Source: Kitasatospora sp. NBC_01287
Lineage (GTDB): Bacteria; Actinomycetota; Actinomycetes; Streptomycetales; Streptomycetaceae
Assembly: GCF_026340565.1 (NCBI RefSeq)
Contig: NZ_JAPEPB010000001.1
Location: forward strand, 5,928,501 to 5,992,500
Direction of reading: 5' to 3'
Length of the DNA stretch: 64,000 nt
This document shows, piece after piece, positions 1 to 16,747 of the stretch (position 1 is its first letter; the number at the start of each line of letters is the position of its first letter). Under the pieces are notes generated by a model, which was not told the DNA's origin, did no database searches, and saw only the letters and a program-made list of their open reading frames with translations. A program made the position numbers and the translations under genes.

Positions 1-8400
<8,400 letters not shown>

Positions 8401-8411
8401 GGTAGGAAGAC

Positions 8412-10820
8412 ATGGAAACGGACGAACTCCGCGCCCTGCTGCAGGAGCAGCACAGAATGACCCGCCGCCTCAAGGCCCGGATATCCGAGCTGGAGGAGCA
8501 GCGCAGCGCCCCGCTCGCGGTGGTCGCCACCGCGCTGCGGCTGCCCGGCGGGCTGACCACCCCCGACTCCTACTGGGACTTCCTGCTCGGCGAGCAGGAC
8601 GCGCTCTCCGAGATCCCCGAGGAGCGCCCGGGCCTGCGCGCCGTCTTCGACGAGCGCCCCGACCAGCTCGGCCGCTCCTACGTGCGGCGGGCCGGGTTCC
8701 TGAGCGACATCGCCGGCTTCGACGCGGGGTTCTTCGGGATCTCGCAGCGCGAGGCCACCGCGCTCGACCCGCAGCAGCGCCTGCTGCTGGAGACCGGCTG
8801 GGAGGCGATGGAGCGGGCCGGCCTCGCGGTGCGCCGCCAGGACCGGCTCAAGGCCGGGGTCTTCGTGGGCATGATGACCTCCGAGTACGTGCAGCGGATG
8901 GCCCACCCGGACGACAAGACCGGCATCGACCCGTACTTCGGCACCGGCGGCGGCCACTCGATGGCCGCCGGGCGGCTCTCCTACGTGCTGGGCCTGTCCG
9001 GGCCCGCGATCAGCGTGGACACCGCCTGCTCCTCCTCACTGGTCGCGCTGCACCTGGCGACGCGCAGCCTGCGCCAGGGCGAGTGCCGCTACGCCCTGGT
9101 CGGCGGCTCCAACCTGATCCTCTCGCCGGACCTGATGGTCTCGCTCTGCCAGAACAAGGCGCTGGCGCCGGACGGCCGCTCCAAGACCTTCACCGCCGCC
9201 GCCGACGGCTACGGCCGCGGCGAGGGCGTCGGGATGGTGCTGCTGATGCGCCTGGACGAGGCCGAGCGCGAGGGCCGCCCGATCCTGGCCGTGCTGCGCG
9301 GCACCGCGGTCAACCACGACGGCGCCTCCTCCGGGCTGACCGTGCCCAACGGGCCGGCCCAGCAGGAGGTGCTGCGGGCCGCGCTGGCCGACGCCGGGGT
9401 GGCCGCCGCCGAGGTCGGCTACGTCGAGGCGCACGGCACCGGCACCTCGCTGGGCGACCCGATCGAGGTCGGCGCGCTGGACGCGGTGGTCGGCAGCGGG
9501 GTGGCGGACCGCCAGGAGCCGCTGCTCACCGGCAGCGTGAAGTCGCGGATCGGCCACCTGGAGGCGGCCGCCGGGCTGGCCGGGCTGATCAAGGTGGTGC
9601 TGATGCTGGAGCGCGGCCGGATCCCGGCCGCCCTGGCGGCGGACGACGGCGAGCTCAACGCGCTGATCCCGTGGGACCGGATCAACATCGCGGTGCCGCG
9701 CGAGAGCCGGGACTGGCCCGCCGGCTACGAGCGCCGGGTGGCCGGCCTGAGCGCCTTCGGGATGAGCGGCACCAACGCCCACGTGGTGCTGGAGGCCTAC
9801 CAGGGCGCCGAGGCGGCGCAGCCGGCCGCCACCGGGCGGCTGGAGCTCGTCACGCTCTCCGCCAAGCACGAGGAGAGCCTGGCCGAGCTGGTCTCGCTGG
9901 CCGCCGGCCACCTGGGCCGCACCAGGGCGGCCGACCTGGCCGCCGCCTGCCACACGCTGCGGGCCGGGCGCACCCCCTTCGAGTTCCGGATCGCGGTGAC
10001 CGGGCGCAGCGGCGCCGAGCTGGCCGGCCGGCTGCTCGCGGCGGCCGAGCACGGGGTGCGCGAGCTCAAGCCATCCCGGCTGACCACCACCCTGCGCACC
10101 CGCCCGGGCGCGGCCGCGCTGGGCGAGGCGGTGGCCGCGCTGGCCGAGGCCTACCCCGACCTGACGGTGGGCCACGGGCGGGACGAGGAGCGGCTGGCGG
10201 AGATCGTCAAGCAGTTCGGGCTCAAGGTGCGGCTCACCACGGCCGCCGCCGACCAGCGGGCGGACGCCGTGCTGGCCTGGGACGGGGGAGAGGCGCCGCT
10301 CACCGGCGCCACGCCGCAGGAGGCGGTGGCGCTGCTGCCCACCGCGCTCGGCGCGCTCTTCACCGCCGGCGCCGAACTGCGGCTGGACGCGCTGCGCCCG
10401 GCCGGGGTGCGGGCCGCGGGCGACCTGCCCACCTACCCGTTCCGCCGCCGCCGGCTCTGGATCGAGGAGCGGGCCACCGCGGCCGCCGCCCAGGGCGCGG
10501 CCCCGGCGGCGCTGGCCGCCGTCCCCGGAGCGGAGGCCGCCGACCGCGCCGCGGTCAGCGCCTTCCTGCACGAGTCGCTGCGCTCGCTGATGCACGCCGA
10601 GGAGGACCTCGCCGAGGGCGAGACCTTCCTGGAGCTGGGCGGCGACTCCTTCATCGCGATGCAGCTGACCCTGCGGATCGAGGAGACCTACGAGATCGAG
10701 GTCCCGCTGGACGACTTCCTGGAGGAGATCACCTTGGGCGAGCTCTTCGAGCGGCTCGGCGAGCACATCCTCTCCGGCGGCGTGCTGATCGCCGCCGCCA
10801 GCGAACGGCAGAGCGCGTGA
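8412..10820 (+). CDS. AT-less PKS module: ketosynthase-ACP protein
   Basis: This 802-residue protein follows the PKS by 12 bp. An ATG with GGTAGGAAG upstream fixes the start. Residues 1-32 form a charged helix typical of an N-terminal docking domain. KS spans about 34-460 with active-site Cys206, the EAHGTGT His and the GHLEAAAG His, so it should condense. There is no AT: the KS linker runs into a post-AT linker ending LPTYPFRRRR at about residue 680. The ACP follows with Ser746 in LGGDS, a spelling more common in peptidyl carrier domains. No reductive domains are present. It is probably the last extension module of the type I line, loaded by the free AT downstream. The stop overlaps the thioesterase start (GTGA). 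Confidence 0.93.
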   Translation: METDELRALLQEQHRMTRRLKARISELEEQRSAPLAVVATALRLPGGLTTPDSYWDFLLGEQDALSEIPEERPGLRAVFDERPDQLGRSYVRRAGFLSDIAGFDAGFFGISQREATALDPQQRLLLETGWEAMERAGLAVRRQDRLKAGVFVGMMTSEYVQRMAHPDDKTGIDPYFGTGGGHSMAAGRLSYVLGLSGPAISVDTACSSSLVALHLATRSLRQGECRYALVGGSNLILSPDLMVSLCQNKALAPDGRSKTFTAAADGYGRGEGVGMVLLMRLDEAEREGRPILAVLRGTAVNHDGASSGLTVPNGPAQQEVLRAALADAGVAAAEVGYVEAHGTGTSLGDPIEVGALDAVVGSGVADRQEPLLTGSVKSRIGHLEAAAGLAGLIKVVLMLERGRIPAALAADDGELNALIPWDRINIAVPRESRDWPAGYERRVAGLSAFGMSGTNAHVVLEAYQGAEAAQPAATGRLELVTLSAKHEESLAELVSLAAGHLGRTRAADLAAACHTLRAGRTPFEFRIAVTGRSGAELAGRLLAAAEHGVRELKPSRLTTTLRTRPGAAALGEAVAALAEAYPDLTVGHGRDEERLAEIVKQFGLKVRLTTAAADQRADAVLAWDGGEAPLTGATPQEAVALLPTALGALFTAGAELRLDALRPAGVRAAGDLPTYPFRRRRLWIEERATAAAAQGAAPAALAAVPGAEAADRAAVSAFLHESLRSLMHAEEDLAEGETFLELGGDSFIAMQLTLRIEETYEIEVPLDDFLEEITLGELFERLGEHILSGGVLIAAASERQSA

Positions 10821-11581
10821 GGACCGCGGTGCGCCCGCGCCCGGTGGAGCAGCCGGCGCTGCGGCTGCTCGGCTTCCACCACGCGGGCGGCTCCTCGGGC
10901 GTCTACTACCCGATGGCCCGCCAGCTGCCGGAGGACTGGGACCTGGTGCTGATCGACCTGCCGGGGCGCGGCCGGCGCAGCCGGGAGGAGCCGCTGACCA
11001 CCCTGGAGGAGGTGGTCGACACCGTCTTCGAGGACGTCCAGCCCTGGCTGGACGCGCCGTTCGCGCTCTTCGGACACAGCTTCGGCTCGCTGGTGGCCCT
11101 CGAACTGGCCCGCCGTCTGGAGGCGGTGGGGCAGCGGCCCGGCTGGGTCGGCGTCTCGGGCCGGGCCGGCCCGAGCTTCCAGGCCCGGGTGCGCCGCCGG
11201 CTCTACGACCTGGACGACGAGCGGCTGCTCGCCCAGCTGCTGGCGATGGGCGGCACGCCCGACCGGATCCACGAGGTGCCGGAGTTCGTCGAGCGCTTCC
11301 TGCGGCTCACCCGGGCCGACCTGCGCGCCGTGGAGTCCTACAGCCCGCACCCGGACCGGCTGCCGCTGAGCTCCCCGATCACCGCCTTCGGTGGCGACAG
11401 CGACCCCTGGGCGCCCGAGTTCATGCTCACCGCCTGGGCCCGGGAGACCAGTGGCGACTTCCAGCACCGGCTCTTCCCCGGCGGCCACTTCTACTTCCTC
11501 GGCCAGGCCCTGCCGGGCTTCACCCGGACCCTGGTCGCGGAGGCGTCGGCCCAGCTGACGGGCGCCGCGAGCCGTTCTTGA
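10817..11581 (+). CDS. Type II (editing) thioesterase
   Basis: A 254-residue alpha/beta hydrolase of the TEII family, which removes aberrant acyl groups from carrier proteins and sometimes releases products. The nucleophile motif GHSFGS is present with Ser88; a late GGHFYFL supplies the likely catalytic His, and GGDSDPW contains the expected Asp. The N-terminal LGFHHAGGSS strand is typical. The GTG start at 10817 overlaps the stop of the KS-ACP gene by 4 bp, indicating translational coupling. The PKS line has no integrated TE domain in view, so this enzyme could take part in chain release, but transfer to the type II system is equally possible. Confidence 0.93.
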   Translation: MRTAVRPRPVEQPALRLLGFHHAGGSSGVYYPMARQLPEDWDLVLIDLPGRGRRSREEPLTTLEEVVDTVFEDVQPWLDAPFALFGHSFGSLVALELARRLEAVGQRPGWVGVSGRAGPSFQARVRRRLYDLDDERLLAQLLAMGGTPDRIHEVPEFVERFLRLTRADLRAVESYSPHPDRLPLSSPITAFGGDSDPWAPEFMLTAWARETSGDFQHRLFPGGHFYFLGQALPGFTRTLVAEASAQLTGAASRS

Positions 11582-11599
11582 GCGCGATCGTGCACAACG

Positions 11600-11634
11600 G
11601 TGCGGGGCCGGCGCCCAGTGCGCCGGCCCCGCAC
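11600..11634 (+). terminator. Strong hairpin after the thioesterase gene
   Basis: A perfect 15-bp inverted repeat (GTGCGGGGCCGGCGC and its complement) with a 5-nt CCAGT loop lies 18 bp after the thioesterase stop. There is no T-run, as is common in actinomycetes. It probably ends or attenuates the PKS transcript before the AT gene. Confidence 0.75.
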
Positions 11635-11678
11635 ATCCGCCCCCGCGCACCCCGCCCCCCGCGAGAGGAGCACCGACC

Positions 11679-12674
11679 GTGAACGCCCACCCCGAGCTCG
11701 GCCCCGACCCCGAGACCGCCTTCGTCTTCACCGGCCAGGGCAGCCAGCAGCCCCGGATGACCGTGGGGCTGTACAACTCCAGCCCGGTCTACCGCCGTTA
11801 CCTGGAGCAGGCGGACGCCGCCCTGCGTCCGGGCCTGGACCGGTCGGTGATCGACTTCGTCCGCAACGCCGACCCGCTGATCAACCGGACCGGCTACGCC
11901 CAGCCGGTGCTCTTCGCGATCGGCTACGCGCTGGGTGCCACGCTGCGCGACCTCGGGGTGCTGCCCGGGCTGCTGCTCGGGCACAGCATCGGCGAGTTGG
12001 CCGCCGCGGTGCTGGGCGGCGGCCTGGGCCTGAGTGACGCGGCCCGACTGGTCACCGCGCGGGCCCAGGGCATGGAGCTGCTGCCCGAGGGCGGCGGGAT
12101 GCTCGCGGTCAAGGCGAGCGAGGCCGAGGTGCTCGAACTGATCGCGGCGCACCCGCTGATCGGCACCGCCGCGGTGAACAGCCGGGCCGAGGTGGTGCTC
12201 TCCGGCGACGCCGACCAACTGATGGCGATCCGCGAGCAACTGGCCGGGCACGGCATCTCGGCCACCCGGCTGCGGGTCTCGCACGCCTTCCACTCGCCGC
12301 TGATGGCCCCGATGCTGGCCGACTTCGGCGCCGTCGCCCGCACGGTCGACCACCCGCGGGCTACCACCGCGCTGGTCTCCACGGTGCTCGGCCGGCTGCT
12401 GTCGGCCGACGAGCTGTCGGCCGACTACTGGGTGCGGCACATCAGCGCCACCGTCCGGTTCGCCGACGGCGTCGACGCGCTGATGGCGCTCGGTGCCACC
12501 CGGATCGTGGAGATCGGGCCGCGTCCGGTGCTCTCCCGGCTGCTGGAGCCGCTGGTCCAGCAGCACGGCATCCAGGTCTTCAACGCCTGCCGCGGGCCGG
12601 CCGGCACCGCCGACCAGCTGGCCGCGCTGGCCGCCGAGCTCACCGCCGGGCGACCGGTCGCGGTGCCGGCCTGA
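11679..12674 (+). CDS. Stand-alone malonyl-type acyltransferase (trans-AT)
   Basis: A 331-residue FabD/PKS-AT family enzyme that transfers malonyl units from CoA to carrier proteins. FTGQGSQ lies near the N-terminus, GHSIGE gives nucleophile Ser103, an Arg follows in VTARAQG, and HAFHSP supplies the catalytic His and is the malonyl-specific signature. The GTG start is preceded by GAGAGGAG 8 bp upstream. Its place directly after two AT-less modules suggests it loads them. It could also supply the type II ACPs. Unlike the other discrete AT in this window (22081-23358), all catalytic residues are intact. Confidence 0.92.
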   Translation: MNAHPELGPDPETAFVFTGQGSQQPRMTVGLYNSSPVYRRYLEQADAALRPGLDRSVIDFVRNADPLINRTGYAQPVLFAIGYALGATLRDLGVLPGLLLGHSIGELAAAVLGGGLGLSDAARLVTARAQGMELLPEGGGMLAVKASEAEVLELIAAHPLIGTAAVNSRAEVVLSGDADQLMAIREQLAGHGISATRLRVSHAFHSPLMAPMLADFGAVARTVDHPRATTALVSTVLGRLLSADELSADYWVRHISATVRFADGVDALMALGATRIVEIGPRPVLSRLLEPLVQQHGIQVFNACRGPAGTADQLAALAAELTAGRPVAVPA

Positions 12675-12689
12675 GTGCGGGCGGTGCCG

Positions 12690-13022
12690 ATGTCCCGCTT
12701 CGCCCGCTTCCTCGACCAGTTGCTCGACGTGCTCGCCACGGCCGGCGCCGCCCAGTTCGCGGTGCCGCTGCCGGTGGGGTCGGCCTGCCGGGCGCACGAA
12801 CGCTGGGGCGGTTGCCCCGACGGCTGCCCCGGTGGCTGCTACGGCGGCTACCGCGGCAGCTGCTGCGGTGGCCGCGGGGACCGCTGCTTCGCCGGCCCGG
12901 CCGGTGACCGGCCCGGCGACTGGTCCGGCGACTGGTCCGGTGACTGGTCCACCGACTGGGAGGCCGAGTTGTGCGCCCTGCTGCCCGAGCGGCTGGGGCC
13001 GCCGCTGGAGTGGCTGCCCTGA
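12690..13022 (+). CDS. Small Cys- and Gly-rich protein, unknown function
   Basis: A 110-residue open frame with strong third-position GC follows the AT; a GTG directly after the AT stop (12675) is an alternative start. The N-terminal 30 residues look like a normal helix (SRFARFLDQLLDVL). The middle has seven Cys spaced among Gly, Asp and Arg (CPDGCPGGCYGG, SCCGG), followed by three GDWS repeats and an acidic, amphipathic end. There is no signal peptide or membrane segment. I recognise no family. The Cys pattern could bind metal. The tandem GDWS codons suggest repeat expansion, so the exact length may vary between strains. Confidence 0.5.
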   Translation: MSRFARFLDQLLDVLATAGAAQFAVPLPVGSACRAHERWGGCPDGCPGGCYGGYRGSCCGGRGDRCFAGPAGDRPGDWSGDWSGDWSTDWEAELCALLPERLGPPLEWLP

Positions 13023-13128
13023 CCGTCCCGACCGTCCCGACCGTCCCGACCGCCCTGACCGCCCTGACCGCCCTGACCGCCCTGACCGCCCCGACCGCCC
13101 TGACCGCCCTGACTGTCCCGACTGCCCT
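13021..13128. repeat. Twelve tandem 9-bp repeats
   Basis: Twelve uninterrupted copies of GACCG(T/C)CC(C/T), the last two with GACTG, start at the stop codon of the Cys-rich gene. Because 9 is a multiple of 3, the array encodes a simple Pro-Thr or Leu-Thr repeat in one frame. It appears to be an expanded spacer rather than a gene. It is not CRISPR-like, as there are no unique spacers. Confidence 0.9.
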
Positions 13129-13172
13129 GCGCCCGGTCGTCAGGCGGTCGTCCGGTCGGTCGTCAGGTCGGC

Positions 13173-13196
13173 CGATCGTACGTTTCCGCACGATCG
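13173..13196. promoter_or_regulatory. Inverted repeat upstream of the response regulator
   Basis: CGATCGT and ACGATCG are separated by 10 nt, about 90 bp before the response-regulator start. The position suits an operator for that LuxR-type protein, but there is no direct support. Confidence 0.35.
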
Positions 13197-13285
13197 TGCA
13201 CCGTGATCCCACTCCCAGCTTGGGATGGTAGAACCCTCTCAGGTAGTGCGACCGCTGGTGCGCGCTGAGGGGTGGGGGGTCCGGT

Positions 13286-13891
13286 TTGATCAGGGTCATG
13301 TTGGCCGAGGACATGAACATGGTCCGCGGGGCGCTGGTCGCGCTGCTGAACCTCGAACCGGACATCGAGGTGGTCGGCGAGGTGGCCTCCGGCGACGAGA
13401 TCGTGCCGCGGGCGCTGGACTGGCGCCCGGACGTGGCCATCGTCGACATCGACCTGCCGGGCATCGACGGCCTGACCGCGGCCGGCCAGCTGAACAAGCA
13501 GCTGCCGTCCTGCCGCACCCTGATCCTGACCAGCCTGGGCCGCCCCGGGAACCTGCGGCGCGCGGTGGCCGCGCAGGTCGCCGGCTTCATCCTCAAGGAC
13601 GCCCCGCCGGACCGGCTGGCCGAGGCGGTCCGCGGGGTGGCGGCCGGGCGGCGGGTGATCGACCCCCAGCTCGCGCTGGCGGCCTGGGACTCGGTGGAGA
13701 ACCCGCTCACCACCCGGGAGTCGGAGGTGCTGCGGCTGGCCGCCGGCGGGGCGGAGGTGGCGGAGATCGCCGCCAGCCTCTACCTCTCGGCCGGCACCGT
13801 GCGCAACTACCTGACCACGGCCGTGACCAAACTCAACGCGCGTAACCGGGTCGACGCGATCCGGATCGCCTCGGAGGCGGGCTGGCTCTAG
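13286..13891 (+). CDS. LuxR/NarL-family two-component response regulator
   Basis: This 201-residue protein has a receiver domain (1-120) with acidic pair Glu8/Asp9, phospho-acceptor Asp54, the TS pair in LILTSLG and Lys in ILKDAP. A LuxR-type helix-turn-helix follows (about 137-195; LTTRESEVLRLAAGG, SAGTVRNYL). The TTG start is chosen because family members begin MIRVLLAED and a GGGGTGGGGGG tract lies just upstream. It is convergent with two DesK-like histidine kinases, its probable partners. One regulator facing two near-duplicate kinases is unusual. It probably controls the surrounding cluster. Confidence 0.93.
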   Translation: MIRVMLAEDMNMVRGALVALLNLEPDIEVVGEVASGDEIVPRALDWRPDVAIVDIDLPGIDGLTAAGQLNKQLPSCRTLILTSLGRPGNLRRAVAAQVAGFILKDAPPDRLAEAVRGVAAGRRVIDPQLALAAWDSVENPLTTRESEVLRLAAGGAEVAEIAASLYLSAGTVRNYLTTAVTKLNARNRVDAIRIASEAGWL

Positions 13892-13983
13892 CCGGGCCCG
13901 CCTCCGGTGCCGCCCGGTGCCTACGGTGCCTGTGACGCCGGCCGCTTCTGCTGCCGCCGGCCGGTGCTCCTGCCGTCCGGTGC

Positions 13984-15198
13984 TCAGGCGGTGGCCCGGG
14001 CCGGCGCGGGGGGCTGGTCGGGCTGCCGGTGCTGATCGGGCAGCGGGACCAGCGCCTCCAGGTGGAAGCGGCCGTCGGGGCCGATCGCCGCGGTGAGCCG
14101 GCCGCCGAGCTGGGCGACGCGCGAGCTGAGGCTGCCGATGCCGGTGCCGCGTCTGGAGGGCGGTTCCTGCGCGGGCGGTTGGACGCCGTCGTTGACGACG
14201 CGCAGCAGCACCGCGCCCGGCTGCCGCTCGATGGTGATCGCGCAGTGCGCGGCGCTGCTGTGGCCCAGCACGTTGGTGATGCCCTCGCGCAGCACGGTGG
14301 CCAGCACGGTGCTCACCTGCGGCGGCAGCCAGTCGTGGGAGACGGTCGCCACCACCTTGATGTCGGCGGCGGCCAGCACCGAGCAGCCCGAGCGGGTCTC
14401 CTGCTCCAGCGACATCTCCCGGTAGCCGCTGGCGACCACCCGGACGTCGGACAGGGCCTGGCGGGAGATCTCCAGGATCTCGTTCAACTCCTCACCGGCC
14501 CGCCCGGGGTGCTGGGCGATCAGCCGGCGGGCCAGTTCGGCCTTGAGGGTGATCGCGGAGAGGCTGTAGCCGAGCAGGTCGTGCAGGTCCTGGGAGAAGC
14601 GCAGGCGCTCCTGCCGCACGGCCATCCGGGCCAGCTCCTCGCGGGTGCGCTTCACCTCGACCACCAGGTCGCCGAGCCGCAGCAGGCCGTAGACGATCAG
14701 GCCGGTGATGGTGGCGGAGACCAGCGTGTAGGTCACCCCCCAGGCGTCGTGCGGTGTCACCAGGTACTGCGCCCAGGTCTGGGTGATCACCACCAGACCG
14801 CACAGGACCCAGCTCCACGGCGTGGCGACGAGGACCAGCAGGTTGCCCGCGAGGAAGCCCGGCATGCCGACCCAGGCGCTGCCGAAGAGCAGGAACGGCA
14901 GGTAGACCAGGGCGGCCTGCAGCAGCAGGACCGCGTAGGCGGCGCGGGAGCCGGGCCGCGGGGCGAGGCGGGTGTTGTGCGCCAGCTGCAGCGCCAGCAG
15001 GGTGCCGACCGAGAGGACGAAGGCCAGCAGCTGCAGCGGGCCGGGCTTCTCCGCCATGGTGTGCAGACCGGCCAGCACGGCGAAACCGCTGAAGACGATG
15101 GCGACCAGTGCGCGGGCCAGCCTCGGTGCGGGTTCGTGCGGCTTCGGCGGGTCGGCCGCCGGATCGCGGCCGCTCGCGGCACTCAACCGATGCACCAT
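13984..15198 (-). CDS. Sensor histidine kinase, HisKA_3 type (copy 1)
   Basis: A 404-residue membrane kinase. About five to six hydrophobic segments (30-165) are followed by a charged helix (VEVKRTREELARM) and the dimerisation/phospho-acceptor motif RFSQDLHDLLGYSL with the His. A HATPase domain follows (GITNVLGHS as N-box, RGTGIGSLSSRV as G-box). The Pro-rich C-terminal tail is probably unstructured. It is closely related to the next kinase (15374-16612), including a 145-bp block identical at DNA level. Its gene is convergent with the response regulator at 13286. The two extracellular/membrane halves differ more than the catalytic halves, which suggests different signals feeding one regulator. 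Confidence 0.93.
   Translation of the reverse strand: MVHRLSAASGRDPAADPPKPHEPAPRLARALVAIVFSGFAVLAGLHTMAEKPGPLQLLAFVLSVGTLLALQLAHNTRLAPRPGSRAAYAVLLLQAALVYLPFLLFGSAWVGMPGFLAGNLLVLVATPWSWVLCGLVVITQTWAQYLVTPHDAWGVTYTLVSATITGLIVYGLLRLGDLVVEVKRTREELARMAVRQERLRFSQDLHDLLGYSLSAITLKAELARRLIAQHPGRAGEELNEILEISRQALSDVRVVASGYREMSLEQETRSGCSVLAAADIKVVATVSHDWLPPQVSTVLATVLREGITNVLGHSSAAHCAITIERQPGAVLLRVVNDGVQPPAQEPPSRRGTGIGSLSSRVAQLGGRLTAAIGPDGRFHLEALVPLPDQHRQPDQPPAPARATA
14054..14198. repeat. 145-bp block identical to 15480-15624
   Basis: By eye comparison this stretch in the HATPase end of kinase copy 1 is identical to the matching part of copy 2 (offset 1426 bp). It covers the G-box and the segment after it. 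Confidence 0.88.
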
Positions 15199-15373
15199 CT
15201 GTCCCCTTTGCCCCCGTGGCGGTCTCCTTGCGTCCCATGCTAGTTGGGCCGTGGGACGCGGGTCGGGGCGATGGGCCCGGCAGTGGCGGGCGAGGTGGAG
15301 CTCCGCCGGTGGTGCGGTGGCGCGGTGGTCCGGTCGGGCGGTGGTGCGGTCGGGCGGTGGGGCGGAGGTCCGG

Positions 15374-16612
15374 TCAGGCGGCGATCTGGGCGGGCGGCTC
15401 GTCGGCCGGCTCGTCGGCGTGCCCCTCGTCGTCGACCGGGCGGGCCGCGTGCTGGTTGCGGGCGGGCAGCGGCACCCGGGCCTCCAGGTGGAAGCGGCCG
15501 TCGGGGCCGATCGCCGCGGTGAGCCGGCCGCCGAGCTGGGCGACGCGCGAGCTGAGGCTGCCGATGCCGGTGCCGCGTCTGGAGGGCGGTTCCTGCGCGG
15601 GCGGTTGGACGCCGTCGTTGACGATGCGCAGCAGTACGACGTCGGCGTCCTGGTCGATGGTGATGGCGCAGTGCTCGGCCTTGCTGTGGCCCAGCACGTT
15701 GGTGATGCCCTCGCGCAGCACGGTGGCCAGTACGGTGCTCACCTGCGGCGGCAGGCGCTCGTGGCAGACGTCGAGGTCGACCTCGATGTCGGCGGCGGCC
15801 AGCACCGAGCAGCCGGAGCGGGTCTCCTGGTCCAGGGACATCTCGCGGTAGCCGCTGGCGACCACCCGGACGTCGGACAGGGCCTGGCGGGAGATCTCCA
15901 GGATCTCGATCAGCTCGTCGCCCGCCCGTCCCGGATGGCTGGTGACCAGGCGGCGGGTCAGCTCGGTCTTGAGGGTGATCGCGGAGAGGCTGTAGCCGAG
16001 CAGGTCGTGCAGGTCCTGGGAGAAGCGCAGGCGCTCCTGCTGCACGGCCATCCGGGCCAGCTCCTCGCGGGTGCGCTTCACCTCGACCACCACCTCGGCG
16101 AGCCGGGTGAGGCCGTAGACGATCAGGCCGGTGATGACGGTGGAGACCCCGGTGTAGCTGACGCTGAGCATGTCGGAGGGGGTGAACAGGTACTGGATCC
16201 AGGTCAGGCTCGCCATCACCACGGCGAAGGCGGTCCAGGACCACGGCGCGGTGAGCATGATCATCAGGTTGCCGCCGAAGAAGCCCGGCATGCCGATCCA
16301 CGGTGCCCCGTAGAGCAGGAAGGGGACGTAGACCACCACGGCCTGCAGCACCAGGGAGGCGATTGCGGGGCCGGAGCCGGGGGTCAGCGCGAACCTGGAG
16401 AAGGGCAGCAGCTGGCAGCCCAGCAGGATCGCCACGGTCAGCAGGAAGACCAGGTCCTGGCCGAGGGTGGCGCGGGGCATCGAGAGGGTGTGCTCCCCGG
16501 CGAGGAAGGCGAAGCCGCTGAAGACGATGCCCACCACCACGCGCGCCAGCCGGGGGGCCAGTTGGTCGCCGGCCGGCTCCGCATCGAGGATGGTCACAGA
16601 TTGACGCGGCAT
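15374..16612 (-). CDS. Sensor histidine kinase, HisKA_3 type (copy 2)
   Basis: A 412-residue paralogue of the kinase at 13984-15198 with the same order: membrane segments, linker VEVKRTREELARM, RFSQDLHDLLGYSL with phospho-acceptor His, HATPase with RGTGIGSLSSRV. The ATG at 16612 is preferred over longer GTG options because GGGGGAGAG sits right before it and the protein then starts just before the first membrane segment. The acidic C-terminal tail (DDEGHADEPADEPP) differs from copy 1. The 175 bp between the two kinase genes is a G/C-skewed degenerate repeat (GGTGGTGCGG-like) with no other signal. It probably phosphorylates the regulator at 13286. Confidence 0.93.
   Translation of the reverse strand: MPRQSVTILDAEPAGDQLAPRLARVVVGIVFSGFAFLAGEHTLSMPRATLGQDLVFLLTVAILLGCQLLPFSRFALTPGSGPAIASLVLQAVVVYVPFLLYGAPWIGMPGFFGGNLMIMLTAPWSWTAFAVVMASLTWIQYLFTPSDMLSVSYTGVSTVITGLIVYGLTRLAEVVVEVKRTREELARMAVQQERLRFSQDLHDLLGYSLSAITLKTELTRRLVTSHPGRAGDELIEILEISRQALSDVRVVASGYREMSLDQETRSGCSVLAAADIEVDLDVCHERLPPQVSTVLATVLREGITNVLGHSKAEHCAITIDQDADVVLLRIVNDGVQPPAQEPPSRRGTGIGSLSSRVAQLGGRLTAAIGPDGRFHLEARVPLPARNQHAARPVDDEGHADEPADEPPAQIAA
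15480..15624. repeat. 145-bp block identical to 14054-14198
   Basis: Second copy of the identical stretch shared by the two kinase genes. Identity stops abruptly on both sides, more like gene conversion than simple common descent. Confidence 0.88.
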
Positions 16613-16747
16613 CTCTCCCCCAAACACCCAACGGTCACCCGTGCGCGACACATCGTAGCGGCGCACCCCTAGCCGAACTGGCAAACGAGCTGAGAGTTTT
16701 TGGACAATATCTCGACTGCTATGGCATGTACGCGAAGTGACTATTCG

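Noticed and set aside
13021..13128. CRISPR array
   Set aside because: Unit is 9 bp and contiguous without spacers.
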